Source of the DNA: a virus
Reading direction: 5' to 3' (one strand)
DNA: 64,000 nt
Virus record (IMG/VR): IMGVR_UViG_3300027977_000029
Span: 1 to 64,000 of that record
Shown: positions 19,101-30,100 of the stretch, in pieces
Layout of the letters: each line of letters starts with the position of its first letter
How positions within the stretch are numbered: the first letter of the stretch is position 1
Program-made: the position numbers and the translations under genes
Notes under the pieces: model-generated
The model's input: only the letters and a program-made list of their open reading frames with translations
The model's database searches: none
What the model was told of the DNA's origin: nothing

Positions 19101-22100
19101 TAGAATATCTCCCTTCCAAAAGGATTTGTTAGCGTATCAGACAGAGCTTGCAAAGCTTACTAGAGAAGCTGATACGGCTGCTAAGGCCTACGACAAAACT
19201 TTAGATGTAATTTACGGTAAACTCTATAGAGTGAAACTCAGCGAAACGTTATTTGAAAAAGTTAAAAAGCAAGTTTCAGAAATTAATGCTTCTCTTGAGC
19301 TGGGCTTAGATGAGACTGGTAAAGGCGTATCTTCTGCAATTCTTGCGAAGATGCAAACGCTTGCCACTCTGAATACTGGAGCAGAAAAGGCTTACCTAGC
19401 GTCTGCTTCAGAAGCGGAACGTGATTTTTATTCGGGACTCTCTGTAGTTGCTAAGAGACGTGCTGAAGCCCTGAAGGCATTTTCGGAAAAATCTAACACA
19501 ATTACTGGTCAAGGCGAGCTTCTTGGTGCTAGCTCAGGTGGAGCCTATGGTGTGAGCGACGCTCTCACATTAGACCGTTTCAAGCAAGTTGGAATTAAGG
19601 AGAGTGGTCAAACAATCCTTGAATACACAGCTATTGGAAAGCAATACAAAGAAGTTTTAGAGGATATCGCTAAGTACCAGGCTGACTTAGATAACCCTCA
19701 ATTTGGCGGTAACCACCAGGCTGCATTAAAAGGTTTAGTTCAAAAGTATAGAGAGCTTAATCAAGTTATGAGAGGTTCTACACCTTCAATTAAAGGTGTC
19801 TCTGAGGCTCTTGCAGCTGCTGGTTTTGAAGGTGCTAATATTGACCTTATAGCTGGGTTAGATGAGGGTAGAATTAAAAGTCTACAAAGTGGAATTGCTG
19901 CGGTAGCTCAAGAAGCAGAACTATTCGAGCGTGCCAGTAAGAACGCAGGCCTTGACATTAAAGCCCAGATAGACTTTGTCAGACAGCTTAAAGCTGAGAT
20001 GGCAGGTCTTCGTCAAGGCTACGCTGAGGCTAAAAACTTTAGACGCTTTTTAATAATGTCTGACCCGAAACTTAGCAAGGTCGACAAAGCGGCCCAACTG
20101 GGTTCAGAAGGTCTGTTAGCGCCACAAGTAGACTTTGGTAAGTTTGTCGGACTTGGTGAAAAATCTAGGCAGCGAGCCCTCGACTATAGTGCTAATTACA
20201 ATGCTGCTACTGAGGCTATTGCAAATTTTAAACCGGGTGATAACGAAGATAGTCTAAAGAAAGCTGTAGAAGCGCAGCGTGTTAACGGCAAAGCACTCGA
20301 AAAGATGTTTGCTGAGCCTTCTTCTAGTAGTGGTTCTAGCGATCCTTTCAAATTCTCTGAGATGCTTTCAATCCTTCAAGAGACAGGCTTTGCTATTGAT
20401 GCTCTGGGCTTTAGTAAGTTAGGCGCGACCGCAAGAAAAGAGCTTGCAAGCATTGCCACTGAGATGAGCATTATCGATGATAGAATCGAGAAAGCTACTC
20501 CGGGCGCTGATCTTATGGAATCTCTCGAAAAGAGAGCTGCTCTACTCAAGAAAGCTCTTGACAAAGTCTTTGACAGCTTTAAAACTTCAGGTGCAATGCT
20601 GAAGAGTGGCTTGGATGAAATGGGAATCTCTGATGCTTCAGCAATGAACTTAGAAGTGTCGAGTCTTTCTGATTTGTTCGAACTCTACAAGAAGTCTAAG
20701 AAGGCTAAGTTTGAGTTTAACACTGCTGGCAGCTACGAGACCCAACTGGCAGCTCTAAGAGAGATGGTTAAGAGTGAGCGGGCTGTAGCTAAAGCAGCTA
20801 TGCTCGTCAATGATTCCTTCCAGGATCGTCTCAGCCTTGTTAATGAGATGTTTAACACAGACTTTGCCCTGGAAGACTTCGCCACTGTGTTTGCTGATAC
20901 CAGGGAAGAGTGGTATAAGCTTGCTGTATTCCTTAAGACTGAGCTTGACAGTATTGAAGCTATCGGTAAGAGCCAAACAGGTTACACTGTTGAACAGCTC
21001 AGCAATATGCAAAGAATGGTGGCTCAAGCCGCTTCTCTTGAAGGTATTATGGCGAAAGCCGGTACTGCTCTCAAGACTTCTTTGAATCTCTCAACAGATG
21101 AGATGTTTGAGACTATCAAAAGTAACTTTGCCGAACTAGAGCTCAGTGATAACGATATGTTCCGTATCCCGGCCTCTCAACGTCGTCAGATGGTTGAAGA
21201 TGCCACTAGGATGGGTGCACTTGTTGAACTTAGCAAACTTCAAGTAAGTTCAGGAATGGCAAAAATCTTAGACGACTTTGCTAAAGCTAATGATCGTTCT
21301 TCTTCTGCTATTAAAGCTGCCTTTGATAAGATGCGTATTGAGGCTTCTAAGCTTACGGGTGAAACAGCTGAGAAGTTCAAGAATCTCTTAGATCCTGCTG
21401 GTCAGAGAACTCCTGAGCTCAATGCAGCTGAGGGTACTGAGAGAAACACAGCAGACATAGTCAAGATCCTTAGCGGTATGAAGCCTGGTGATCTTGCTTC
21501 AGGTGTTGGATCTGGCATTGGCAGAGGCACTTCAGTTCTTAAAAGATTTATCAAGGCTGATACTTCAGTAGAGCCCCTCACAGTAACTGCCGCGAAATCT
21601 CTAGACACTCCTAACAGCCCTAGTTTGATGTCAGTCGATGACGCCACTCAGCAGTTCCTCAGAAAGCAGTCAGACCTTAAAGAACTATACAAGCTGTTTA
21701 ACAGAAGTTCTTTCGATTCGGCCACTAGACCTGGGGTTGGCTTAGACGACACTACAGCAGGACTGGCTACAGAAGCTCAACTTCAGAACTATATAGCTGT
21801 GAGAGAAAAGTTCTTAGCACTCACCGAGCAGCTTGAGCTTCTCAGAATTGGTGGCTTTAACAACGATGCTTTGGCTAAACAAGTTGATGATTTCAGGTAT
21901 GCTTTAGAGCGGCTTCCTGATGTTATTACGAAGAACATCAACGCAGCCAGAGAAGCTGGTAAGTCACTTGCTGATGGGATGAATAGCACTTTCAAGGATA
22001 CTCTAAAGGGAGTTTTCAAAGGTGAGAAAGGTCCTGGAGAAATCCTCCCGGCACTCCTCAACGAGTTTACCAGCAAGATGGTGGACACCTTTGTTGACAA

Positions 22101-22929
22101 CTTGACAGAACAATTTTTAGGTGAAGGTTCTGGACTTTATGCCCTATTTGAACAGATAGGCTCTGGCGTTGCTAAAGGCTCTCAGACAATTGGTGGTGGT
22201 ATTGCTAAGCGTACTGATGGTCCTGGCTTTGGTATAGCCGACATGCTCTCCAAGTTCATGTCAGGTGGATCACCCTCCGGTGGGCACGCCGGTGGGATTA
22301 AGCCTAGCCAGAATCTTTTAAGCAACGCGCTTAACACTAACTTTGCCGCTCCTGCTGAAGATCTTGCAAACATTACCAGCTCTGCTATGCCTGCGCTTAG
22401 CTCACACATTGGCGAGTCTTTCCCAAAACTTACTTCTTCAGTGACAGACTTAAGTAAGAACCTAGGAGGCGCTGCCGGTACAGCTGCTGGCGGTGCAGGA
22501 GGTCTTGGTGTCGGTATGTGGGGAGCCCTTGGTGGCATCTTCGGCACACTCATTGCCGGTATGTTTGCTGGAGGCGGTAAGATCGTCGGCCCTGGAACCG
22601 GTACTTCTGATTCAATCCTTGCAGGTGTTTCTAATGGTGAGTTTATTGTTAATGCGGCTTCAACTAAGAAGTACGGCAGAGTTCTAGAAGCTATTAACTC
22701 TAATTCCTTAAAGGCTTATGCTGAAGGTGGCTATGTTGGAAACCTTATGATGGGTTCCACACCGCTAAGTGAGAAAGCTGTCACTCAGGCTTCTAGAGAT
22801 AGGGCTACAGTAGTGAACCTTCAGATAACTGGGGACATCTCCAGGCAGACCAGGAGTGAAGTCTTCAAAATGCTTCCCGCAATTGCGAATGGCGTTAATG
22901 GCCATAACAGAGAGCAAGGTGTGAAATAA
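13102..22929 (+). CDS. Tape measure protein (3275 aa)
   Basis: The N-terminal region (about residues 90-270) is a clear tape-measure domain: AFKSTQGLLAASDGLTNIQNRLKL, then QQGISAGALRGEEFNSVAEQ and GKTVGELRQLAFQG. The middle holds long helices and several hydrophobic stretches. The C-terminus has the usual GPGTGTSDSILAGVSNGEF and YAEGGYVG motifs. It sets tail length and is thought to pass through the membrane during DNA entry. By the rule of about 0.15 nm per residue, a protein of this size would measure a tail near 490 nm if fully extended, unusually long. It lies after the chaperones and before distal tail genes. Confidence 0.95.
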   Translation: MTGVIIDVKTKADSANAELNRLNLNLMNIVKSGNLSNKALGQISAARFKGVTSETQAATKAVKAFGTESRNSVNSANSSAATLARTMNSVKAAAAGAVVAFAAFKSTQGLLAASDGLTNIQNRLKLVSGSMDDLARRQKVLFKVAQSTQASYAATANTFVDFSKSLSRLGASEADVIKVVKTINQAGALSGSSIESLNAAMIQLQQGISAGALRGEEFNSVAEQNKYLMLELAKATGKTVGELRQLAFQGQLTSDVLFKTILKISGSTDKAFNSTVITFSKGTFILKQSISYLVGELAQFTKISEIAGNSVVKMSARLDNFSQNVIGNLRTAVEYASTYLSKLATAEPISLKTKLRVFFDSKDIKNRYQNEIKEILFAYSELFGIETKIKASGLGTWAQSFVSLYDNFIGKTKDTQNAISGFLQEIFSSSTDGVSSVKITVEKILNTVIGIVGIFEAAVRRVSSFLPKIVAPAEIFLVNVATSIYTIVTGIRTVLRDALRPTVRDIQGIFEGLTMYLVSDTRIERAFVKLFQTESLETFTSQLFKVRQAIDSVRLGSLETLLFKVGYTFRRATVPIESFLISINLLDNSILRLNAGAIQRIGMSVDTIVSTIKMLYTDVIWIGLKPILANIAVSIVNFMAVVTDIINDTFDYNTGKWIGSQLAKGFKASAMLLKNILIGIFKPDDIMGKSVFDRFVDLVAKTLIGAFKNVINFTRGLVAGFFSEMNFSVDLFKFLNPTASASAGFKKLVDNILGDITGRLATISKKLSGIFDFSKILAPLVFLKDLFSTIFKYISESIDKVFAELWARASTFSLKYTFSLNTTLLEDGIMIAIRLFESIYYFARNSIKKTEKLVESFTNNVKDMFFDVYDKVVGHSYWPDMISGINMHTRRLNTSEGIVKRFIEKLKSAFKELGELAGPVFDNFGSSFGNLKLAIGSIDYGQVLVNLRDRIAGALVAGLLIGFGGMRGKLLGFGYLFSFITDGVDKAILSTLPTVSKVLGQISADFTKYFVDSFARVVDAVIVVIPKTLDALIEGIFGKVTLFFAHLNPILSSKLLATVTVIGLALASMSRNWPDTISSMIFGEKNARGKVVKEGVLGIFKGFTPAPGEGLLTKLFGDRKEAAALGVLFASTMALESVSVFEALFTAAPLMLYALLGPDAGARLLKDVVTKYLPAFAGQMTLVIAGLMETVGFTSGAQFLKGLVSGTGKGGGTIRKLIESSFSGFSGSNVVSGITAYFSALNTGLSNFRKNSKNYASGAMSLSEAIRDASKSDFAANLARNAASAYQGNAAAMAKPLMDLRLNFKKMGNAIAIDFKKALSSIKTAKLGSSTFGSVFSETLVNAREFSKHMSELFLRGGIIEAAKGAAEKIAFWFTSSFTKILEVAGPFITKFKWLIAGIAAALVAAIALMPKDAFAASLTDPVAGAGEGFAKAALGITAFAAALLAVDRVMKGLNLFKTLKAKATQENLETLAKPFLDQLETASAARLKDFNSKVKGRGSAGARATFEALESSARQAAYQAEIQRLAAAGLGKEGTTKASLKGIAAEFEKIGASITKSVKGTVFSNVWWSTVGSRLSGLFDNISLKMNGKQGAGKVAASTGIGAFFGELLGSMVGGKLFKGLFKKAPTGAASGLAGKATRWSPAMSKYLVDGPSKAGAKLFTNLNGPLVKLAAKGGRVGLVVGGLAAGLATLGGVFTLLAGKGETFKEKLGQIFDTIKGYLGLAPTSQGGREAALEKLLAPGRSNTQAYSFDSTLESMNLKDLSAYAMEDLTSLAQTYSDINRQALKERTLNGQISGETSKQLDMAAKAFNDAAIRNGAKASGGIGTNNYQDYLNSQLDPLMTTFSFISQSLESMDKLNLIKFVQGIFEKKTKELTGAAVALAGGVVVGIKSTIKDVVSKFKEGLTKVSDAAKRGFILAGLRAGPTNLDKGVSSKVSSLIKEFGKDSTLKLDEATQKDLTSKKQDYETKGSARAAFVNRYGINNAITKGFNDAISGATGGRISPFQKDLLAYQTELAKLTREADTAAKAYDKTLDVIYGKLYRVKLSETLFEKVKKQVSEINASLELGLDETGKGVSSAILAKMQTLATLNTGAEKAYLASASEAERDFYSGLSVVAKRRAEALKAFSEKSNTITGQGELLGASSGGAYGVSDALTLDRFKQVGIKESGQTILEYTAIGKQYKEVLEDIAKYQADLDNPQFGGNHQAALKGLVQKYRELNQVMRGSTPSIKGVSEALAAAGFEGANIDLIAGLDEGRIKSLQSGIAAVAQEAELFERASKNAGLDIKAQIDFVRQLKAEMAGLRQGYAEAKNFRRFLIMSDPKLSKVDKAAQLGSEGLLAPQVDFGKFVGLGEKSRQRALDYSANYNAATEAIANFKPGDNEDSLKKAVEAQRVNGKALEKMFAEPSSSSGSSDPFKFSEMLSILQETGFAIDALGFSKLGATARKELASIATEMSIIDDRIEKATPGADLMESLEKRAALLKKALDKVFDSFKTSGAMLKSGLDEMGISDASAMNLEVSSLSDLFELYKKSKKAKFEFNTAGSYETQLAALREMVKSERAVAKAAMLVNDSFQDRLSLVNEMFNTDFALEDFATVFADTREEWYKLAVFLKTELDSIEAIGKSQTGYTVEQLSNMQRMVAQAASLEGIMAKAGTALKTSLNLSTDEMFETIKSNFAELELSDNDMFRIPASQRRQMVEDATRMGALVELSKLQVSSGMAKILDDFAKANDRSSSAIKAAFDKMRIEASKLTGETAEKFKNLLDPAGQRTPELNAAEGTERNTADIVKILSGMKPGDLASGVGSGIGRGTSVLKRFIKADTSVEPLTVTAAKSLDTPNSPSLMSVDDATQQFLRKQSDLKELYKLFNRSSFDSATRPGVGLDDTTAGLATEAQLQNYIAVREKFLALTEQLELLRIGGFNNDALAKQVDDFRYALERLPDVITKNINAAREAGKSLADGMNSTFKDTLKGVFKGEKGPGEILPALLNEFTSKMVDTFVDNLTEQFLGEGSGLYALFEQIGSGVAKGSQTIGGGIAKRTDGPGFGIADMLSKFMSGGSPSGGHAGGIKPSQNLLSNALNTNFAAPAEDLANITSSAMPALSSHIGESFPKLTSSVTDLSKNLGGAAGTAAGGAGGLGVGMWGALGGIFGTLIAGMFAGGGKIVGPGTGTSDSILAGVSNGEFIVNAASTKKYGRVLEAINSNSLKAYAEGGYVGNLMMGSTPLSEKAVTQASRDRATVVNLQITGDISRQTRSEVFKMLPAIANGVNGHNREQGVK

Positions 22930-23519
22930 TGACCTACGGTATCTATGAGGACGGTGCGGTTATCGCTAAGTTTGTTGCCCCACTTCAAGTGACCAGCAAT
23001 AAGCCCGTCTTTACATCAGATGCCCTAGATCTCAGCCGAAATGCGGTAGCCTCGAGCGCTCAACGTTGGGAAATTCAAACTAACGTTGAGCCTCTTGTCA
23101 GAAATGCGCAGGACATATTTGTCCACTTGATTGAGCATGGGCATACTACAGCATTCAATATAATTTGTCCTCAAAACTACGGTGCAGTCTTAGCCAGAAC
23201 ATCCAATAGCACACCCACAGCAGTTGGTGCTAAGGGTTCTGGCACTGTCACTGTTACAAACAATGAAGGGATGATCCCTAGAGGTACATTTATAAAGTTT
23301 GCAAATCATTCAAAGATCTATATGACTATGAGACCGAGGGCCGATAATGGCCAACTCAGTATTTATCCACCGTTAAGAGTAGCGGTTAATACAACGTTCA
23401 CTCACAGAGATGACGTCATAATGCCTGTTAAGTATGATACTGATGTAATTATCGGCATGGTGTTCACGGACGGCATCGTTCAAGATCCTGGAACGTTGAA
23501 ACTAATTGAGGCAATCTGA
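22929..23519 (+). CDS. Distal tail protein, putative
   Basis: The 196-residue product begins MTYGIYEDGAVIAKFVAPLQV and contains strand-rich segments (GSGTVTVTNNEGMIPRGTFIKFANHSKIYMT). Its place directly after the tape measure gene is that of a distal tail protein that starts tube assembly. The call rests mainly on gene order. It shares one base with the preceding stop and one with the next start. Confidence 0.6.
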   Translation: MTYGIYEDGAVIAKFVAPLQVTSNKPVFTSDALDLSRNAVASSAQRWEIQTNVEPLVRNAQDIFVHLIEHGHTTAFNIICPQNYGAVLARTSNSTPTAVGAKGSGTVTVTNNEGMIPRGTFIKFANHSKIYMTMRPRADNGQLSIYPPLRVAVNTTFTHRDDVIMPVKYDTDVIIGMVFTDGIVQDPGTLKLIEAI

Positions 23520-24106
23520 TGAGAGCATTGTCAGGTAATTTATCAAGAATTATGGATACAGATGCTCCTGAGCTTCTATTGCTCGTACGAATTGAAGACG
23601 CTGCTGGGAGTCTTATTTTAGGCTCTACTTCACACTATGATACTATAACTCTTTCAAACGGCTGGAGTTACGCTTCAAATGGGATCTTGCTAAGTCTTGA
23701 CCCTCCTCAACAAACTACAGTGGTCACTAGAGAGCAGTATAAGATATCTTTGGTAGACTCGGATGGGGGTTTGAGAAGCTACGGAGAGAGTTCTCTTTTC
23801 GGTAAGAAACTAGATGTCAGGTTGAGTGCGATGGATCCACTTACTGGCTTACCTTTAACGACTCTCTCAGACCTGTTTGTAATTTATAGAGGTCGTATCA
23901 ACAGTGTGAACAGTCGAATTGTGTCTACAGAGATTGGGGAATCAACTCTCAATATCTCTGGTTCAAGTCCCGTAATGAGCCTTGAAATGAAGAATGGTAT
24001 CTTCTTCAGTAAAGAAGAAATGCGTCAACGTAGCGGTAACGATTCTTGTGCAGATGATCTGTATGAAGGTTCTGGAGCCACAGTCCTTAAATGGGGTAAA
24101 GCGTAA
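23519..24106 (+). CDS. Tail-tip hub protein, putative
   Basis: A 195-residue, beta-rich protein with MRALSGNLSRIMDTDAPELL at the N-terminus and a C-terminus CADDLYEGSGATVLKWGK. The closing C-x-D...LKWGK pattern is characteristic of phage tail-tip proteins encoded just before the central tip (J-like) gene. It overlaps both neighbours by one base, so all three are translated as a set. Confidence 0.6.
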   Translation: MRALSGNLSRIMDTDAPELLLLVRIEDAAGSLILGSTSHYDTITLSNGWSYASNGILLSLDPPQQTTVVTREQYKISLVDSDGGLRSYGESSLFGKKLDVRLSAMDPLTGLPLTTLSDLFVIYRGRINSVNSRIVSTEIGESTLNISGSSPVMSLEMKNGIFFSKEEMRQRSGNDSCADDLYEGSGATVLKWGKA

Positions 24107-27100
24107 TGGCAGCTGTAAGTACCATACTTGCGGTAGCAGCGTTCACTATTTCTGCTGTGTCAGCTGCTTACCAAGTAATTCAAGCTAAGAAACTGAAAGA
24201 GAAGGCTGATGCTGCGGCAGAGGCCAGGAAAGGTTTTGAAGTAACTTCGGAAGGGACTGCAGAGAAGCTTCCGATTGTATACGGTAGGGCATTGATTGGT
24301 GGTGTCAGGGCTTGGGCTAAGACTGGTCATAACTTCACGTATCCAGGCACTAGTAACTCTAATAAGAGCTTTTTAACAGGCTCAGCTTCACAATCAGGTT
24401 ACACTCAAGACTTCAGCACCTGGGATACAATAGAGAACTTTAGAGGTGTCTCAGTAGCGCGTAGCCAGAACTTAGTACCTGCCATGGAATCGGGTCACCT
24501 TAACAAGTCGCTGAGTGGTAAGAAAAATGAGTTTCTTTTCTTCCAACAAGCTCTTTGTATTGGACCTATCCATGCTGTTCATGACATCACGATTGATGGT
24601 AGTCGGTATATCAACGATCCTACAGTAGGTGCATTTACAACCACTGAAGATGACTCTACAGCTCGTATTAGAGCTGCTATGAGAGTGGATTGTCACTACG
24701 CAGGTGGTGTTGCTAGTAACATAATTGCAGCAAACTTCTCAGAACGTGCTGATTCAATCTTTAAAGATGTGGCTTACCTCTCAGGTGTTGTAAGGCTTGA
24801 CAGAGATGAACCTCAATTCTCAGGGATGGTTAGTATTCAGGCCCTGATGGAAGGTCGCTTAGTTAAGACAGTTACAAACGGTGTTCTTGCTTCTACCAGG
24901 ACTTACTCAAATAACAGTGCACTTTGCTTGTTAGACTACTTGACAGACCCGCTCGGTAAAGACATTCCATTAGACGAAATTGATTTAGCAAGCTTTGAAG
25001 CAGGTGCAATAATCTCTGCTCGACTTGCTAGGTCTTCAGTCCCAGTTGGTGGCAAGATCTTCCAGCCTACTGATGGTTCTAGAGATATCTCGGCTAGGAA
25101 CTTACCGCTCTATGAGTGCAACCTAGTCGTAGACACCAGGAAGTCTGTTAGAGAAAACATCGAAGCCATCCTAGCTACAATGGGTGATGCTCGACTTGTG
25201 TGGTCTGGTGGCGTTTATAAACTTAATATGCAAGTTCCTGAGACGAATGAAGATATTGTCTTAGCTGAAGTAATTGATGATACAAAGCTCTCTTTAGATC
25301 AGACTATTGAAATCAACTGGCCTAGTGGTGATGACAAACTAAACCATGTTAAAGTCAGGTTCAGCAACGAACATGAAAACTTCAAAGAAGACGTAGTCTC
25401 TTGGCCTCCTAAATATAATAGTTCTTACTACAAAGGTGTTGGCGGACATAAGCTTGCTACAAGTGTAGGTAGCTGGGATGACAGCAAGACTGGTGGTAAC
25501 CTCCTAAATAACCATGGGGTTTGGGATAGTACTACAACAACCCACACGTCGGTACACCGCTTTAGAGTTCCTAAGAGTAAAGCTGGAACTTACACTTTAA
25601 ACTTTACAGCAGACTCTTCAATCACGATTGCTGTCAAAGACTTCCAAACAAACGTCTCACTCTACTCAGGTACTCATAACAATCAAAACACCGTAGGTAG
25701 CGCTTCTTTAAGTCTTGGTAGTGCCAGTGTTGAGAAGCTCTATGAGATAAGTATCACTGCAACTAAGTCAGGCAATAGCTCTACAAGAGGGGCTGCTGCC
25801 AAGCTTACCAACAGCGGTTCTGTTCTGTGGAGCACTAGAGACGCTACTTACACAGCCTTTGACTTAGTTGAGCAAACTAACAGTATCTATACAAACATGC
25901 TCGCTGAAGATGGCATTGAGTTAGAAGCTGAAGTGTTCTTAAGCGGTTGTACTGATCCGTATCACGCTACAGCTAAAGCTGAAGAAATGGTGAGGACCAG
26001 CCGAACAGCTGCTAAAGTTAAGTTCAACTATAGGATTTCAGATCGCTATCTAGAACCTGGTGATATTATCAGACTTGAGAGTGAGATCCTTAATATTGGC
26101 ATTGAAGAGGATTTGTATGTAAGACTTGATGAAGTAAAGGTCCAGGTTGATAGGACCTGTGATCTTTCTGGCTCCAGATTTGATTACAGCCAGTTAGCCT
26201 TTAATGTGGCTGATGACTTCTATGCTAACCCTGCACCTATTTTCTCAACACGTATTACACCTCCGAGTGATATTGTATACTCTAATGCATTTAATGAGGC
26301 CATCCAAAACTCAGGTAGGCTTACCTGGGGTGTCTCAAGTGAACCTTCAATACTGCAGTATATTGTCTATGTGCATATTCCGAGCAGCGATGCTAATAGT
26401 ACAGCGTACGATGCCTCTGGAGCACCTATCTACACTGAGCTTTGTAGGTCAGAAACCAACACAGTAGTCTTACCACCTATTAGTGCTTCTAGTGCTTACT
26501 TCTGTGTTAAAGTCCTGACTGTAGGCGGACTCTCGCTTGGGGTTTATACAGACCGTGTCACTGCTGTCGAGCTGTCTCATAATTGGCTTAGACGGATTGA
26601 GTTGTCAGCGAGTGCAAACGCCTTTATCGCCAACGCTGGAGGAAGTGTATCTCCAGCCAATTCAGTAATCACGGCCACTGTCTTCAATTATGATTCACCT
26701 GTTTACAAGTGGTTTATCGATGGTGTAGAACAAGTTGGTCAAACCTCTAGTAGTTTAACCCTGGCAAGCTTTAATACGACTGCTTCTAAGACTGTTAAAG
26801 TCTGGGTTAGCGAAGCTGGCTCATTAGATACTCAGGTCTCTTCCTTACCTATTTTCTATTTAGAAGCGGGTGCAGACGGCGCTAATGGTATCAATACAGC
26901 AACAATTCAACTGTATCAACGCGCTGCTAGTGCTCCAACAAAACCTGCATCTACTCTAACTTACACCTTTGCAACCAGGACTCTCTCAGGAAATCTTGAG
27001 AGTTGGTCTACTACAGTTCCAGCCGGGACAAATCCTGTCTATGTGACAGCTGCTGTTGCTAGTAGCGATGCCACAGCAGACACCATTGTATCCGCCGATT

Positions 27101-30100
27101 GGGCAACACCTGTCGTACTCGTGCAGAATGGTGCCAATGGTGATCCAGGAGCTCCTGGACTAAATAGTGCTACGATAACGCTTTATAAGCGCACTACAGG
27201 CACTACTCCTGCTGGACCTACTGGTGATGCTGTTTATACCTTTGCTACTGGTGCACTGTCGACAGCAAACCTTAACGGTTGGACTCAGACGATTCCATCA
27301 GGTACTGCAGCTTTGTGGGCTATCACCCGGTCAGTGAGTACTTCTGCTACAACAAGTACAATCACGTCAGGCCAGTGGTCCACTGCTCAAATCATGGCTC
27401 TTAATTCAGCCATTGTGTATATCTACAAAAGAGCCACTTCAGTTCCGGCAACTCCTACTGTTAGTGCAACATACAACTGGTCTACAGGAGCTATTACAGG
27501 TCTGGATGGTGGTTGGACTGTAACAATCCCTTCGGGAACTGATCCATTATATGTCTCCGCTGCTACTGTCTTAAACAGTCAAGTTAGTATTGCTTCAAAT
27601 GCTTGGTCAACTGCTACTATTCTTTCACAGAATGGTGCAGCTGGCGCAACCGGATCTAATAGTGCAATTGTCACACTCTATAGACGAAGTGCCACATCAC
27701 CTGCAGTTCCTACGGCTACTCTAACTTATACCTTTGCAACAGGTGTGCTTAGTGGAACACTTAGTGGCTGGACTCAGAGTATCCCTTCAGGTGCTGATCC
27801 GCTATACGCAATTCTGGCAACTGCGACATCGACAGGTGCTACGGACACTATTGCAACAGCTGAGTGGTCAACTCCTGGGATCCTTGCGCAGAATGGCTCT
27901 GAGGGTGCCCCTGGGCTAAACAACGCCACTGTGATCCTTTATAGACGAGACACAGTCGTCCCTCCGGCTCCGGCAGCTACGCTAACTTATACCTTTGCAA
28001 CAGGTGTGCTTAGCGGAACACTTAGTGGCTGGACTCAGAGTATACCTTCCGGGACAGACCCAATTTACTCAATATCCGCTTTAGCTTCTGCCACTGGAGC
28101 TACAGACTCTATTGCTACAGGTGAGTGGACTATCCCGAGAGTTGTTGCTCAGAACGGTGCTGATGGTGCAGATGGTTTAAATAGTGCTACAGTAACGCTC
28201 TATAAAAGAGCTACATCAGCTCCTGCTGTTCCAGTGTCATCTCTGACTTATACTTTTTCAACAAGCTTAATAAGTGGAGCTCTTGACGGTTGGACTCAGA
28301 ACATTCCTACCGGTGTTGACCCTCTTTATGCAACCTTAGCTACAGCTACTTCCACAAGCGGGACTGATATAATCCTAACAGCTGAATGGTCCACTCCGAG
28401 AGTTGTTGCTCAGAATGGTGTGGATGGTCTTAACTCTATTACAGTTATGTTGTTCCAACGAACTGCAACTGACACAGCCCCTGCTGTCCCCTCTGGTAGT
28501 TTAACTTATACTTTCGGGACAGGAACTTTAACAGGGACTTTAGGTAGTTGGACGAGAAGCGTTCCAGCTTCCGGTGGAGCTTACTGCTGGGTTACTTCAG
28601 CAGTAGCGTCTAGTAACACTGCTTCAGACACAATAGCTAGTGTTGACTGGACCTCACCTACTGTCATGTCCAGAGATGGGACAAACGGGACTAATGGAGT
28701 AGCAGCAATAAGTGCTGTACTCTCTAAGCCTGCTGTAACAATTAGGACTGACATCAACGGTGATAATGGTGACTTTTCAGCGTCAGGAACCACTCTCTAC
28801 GTGTATGAGGGTAGTACCCCTCTAACGTACGATGGAGTTGGCACAGCTGCTGGAACTTGGAGAGTCACTGTTACAGGCTCTTTAATCACACCAGGCGCTG
28901 TAACTGATAGCGGGGCTTTTGCTACTGTTGCAAACATCACAGCTATCTCGTCTAATAATGGTAAGATCACTTTTGATGTAGCCGGTAAACGTGCAGACGG
29001 ATCAACGTTCACTATCACTTCTGAGCAGACTTTCACTAAGGTTTTAGGTGCAATCTTAGATACGACACCTCCGGCTGCTCCCACGAACCTTGCTGTTGCT
29101 TGGACAGTTGAGACTCTGAACGATGGTTATGTTCAAGTTAAAGGTCTCTTGACTTGGACAGCTTCAGCTAGTGCTGACATTGGTTCCTATGAGCTAGGGA
29201 TTAGAGAGACTGGAGCACCTGCGTATGTTACCTTCCCAGCAAGTGGCACTTCATTTGAGCGTATCTTCAAGTTAAACCAAGCTTATGATTTCAGTCTAGT
29301 AGCTGTTGATAAGTCAGGAAACCGTAGTACAGTACCTCTTACGCTGCTTAATCAGACTTCCTCAAGGGATACAACTGCACCGGCAGCTCCTACACCTGAT
29401 GCTGCTAATACTAAGTCCTCACTAAGAAGTGCATTCTTACGGTGGACCAACGTAGCAACTTCAGATCTAGCGAGAGTTCTAATCTATGAAGCAGTAGTTA
29501 ACAATGGAGCATCAGCTCCTACTTCAGCTTCAGCATTACTCATAAGTGTTGTTAATGCTTCACCATCACAAGTTGGTGGCTACACAAGGGCGGGTCTAGA
29601 TGCAACTAAGGATTATTACTACTGGTTCAAGTCTGAAGACACCTCCGGTAATATATCTGCTGCGTTTTCTACGGTACTAGGGCCTATAGCGTCTTCCAAG
29701 TTAGCTAATGATGATATAACAGCTGACTCTATAAACGCTAACAAACTTGCCTCTAATACAAGCTTACCTGCTTCACTTTTGATTGGACAGACTGGTTTTA
29801 GACTTGACGTGAACCCTGCATCGATAATCAACGATCCGGACATAGCTCATGGACAGTCTGTCGTGGCAATTGAACCCGGAAGAATTCTTGTTTCAGGCTC
29901 AACCTACCTCAGCGATTGGCGTAGCGGGGCTGACGAGACAAAGATCAACGGTGGTGTTGTTGCTGCTAACTCAATTCTTGCTAGTAGTATTACAGTCGGA
30001 GCTCGTGGTCTTGAAATCTCAGGTTTAAACTTTTCAATAACTTCTAACACTCAGGTCAGCTGGACTGCTGGTACAATTACTTATATCAGTGACTCGGGGA

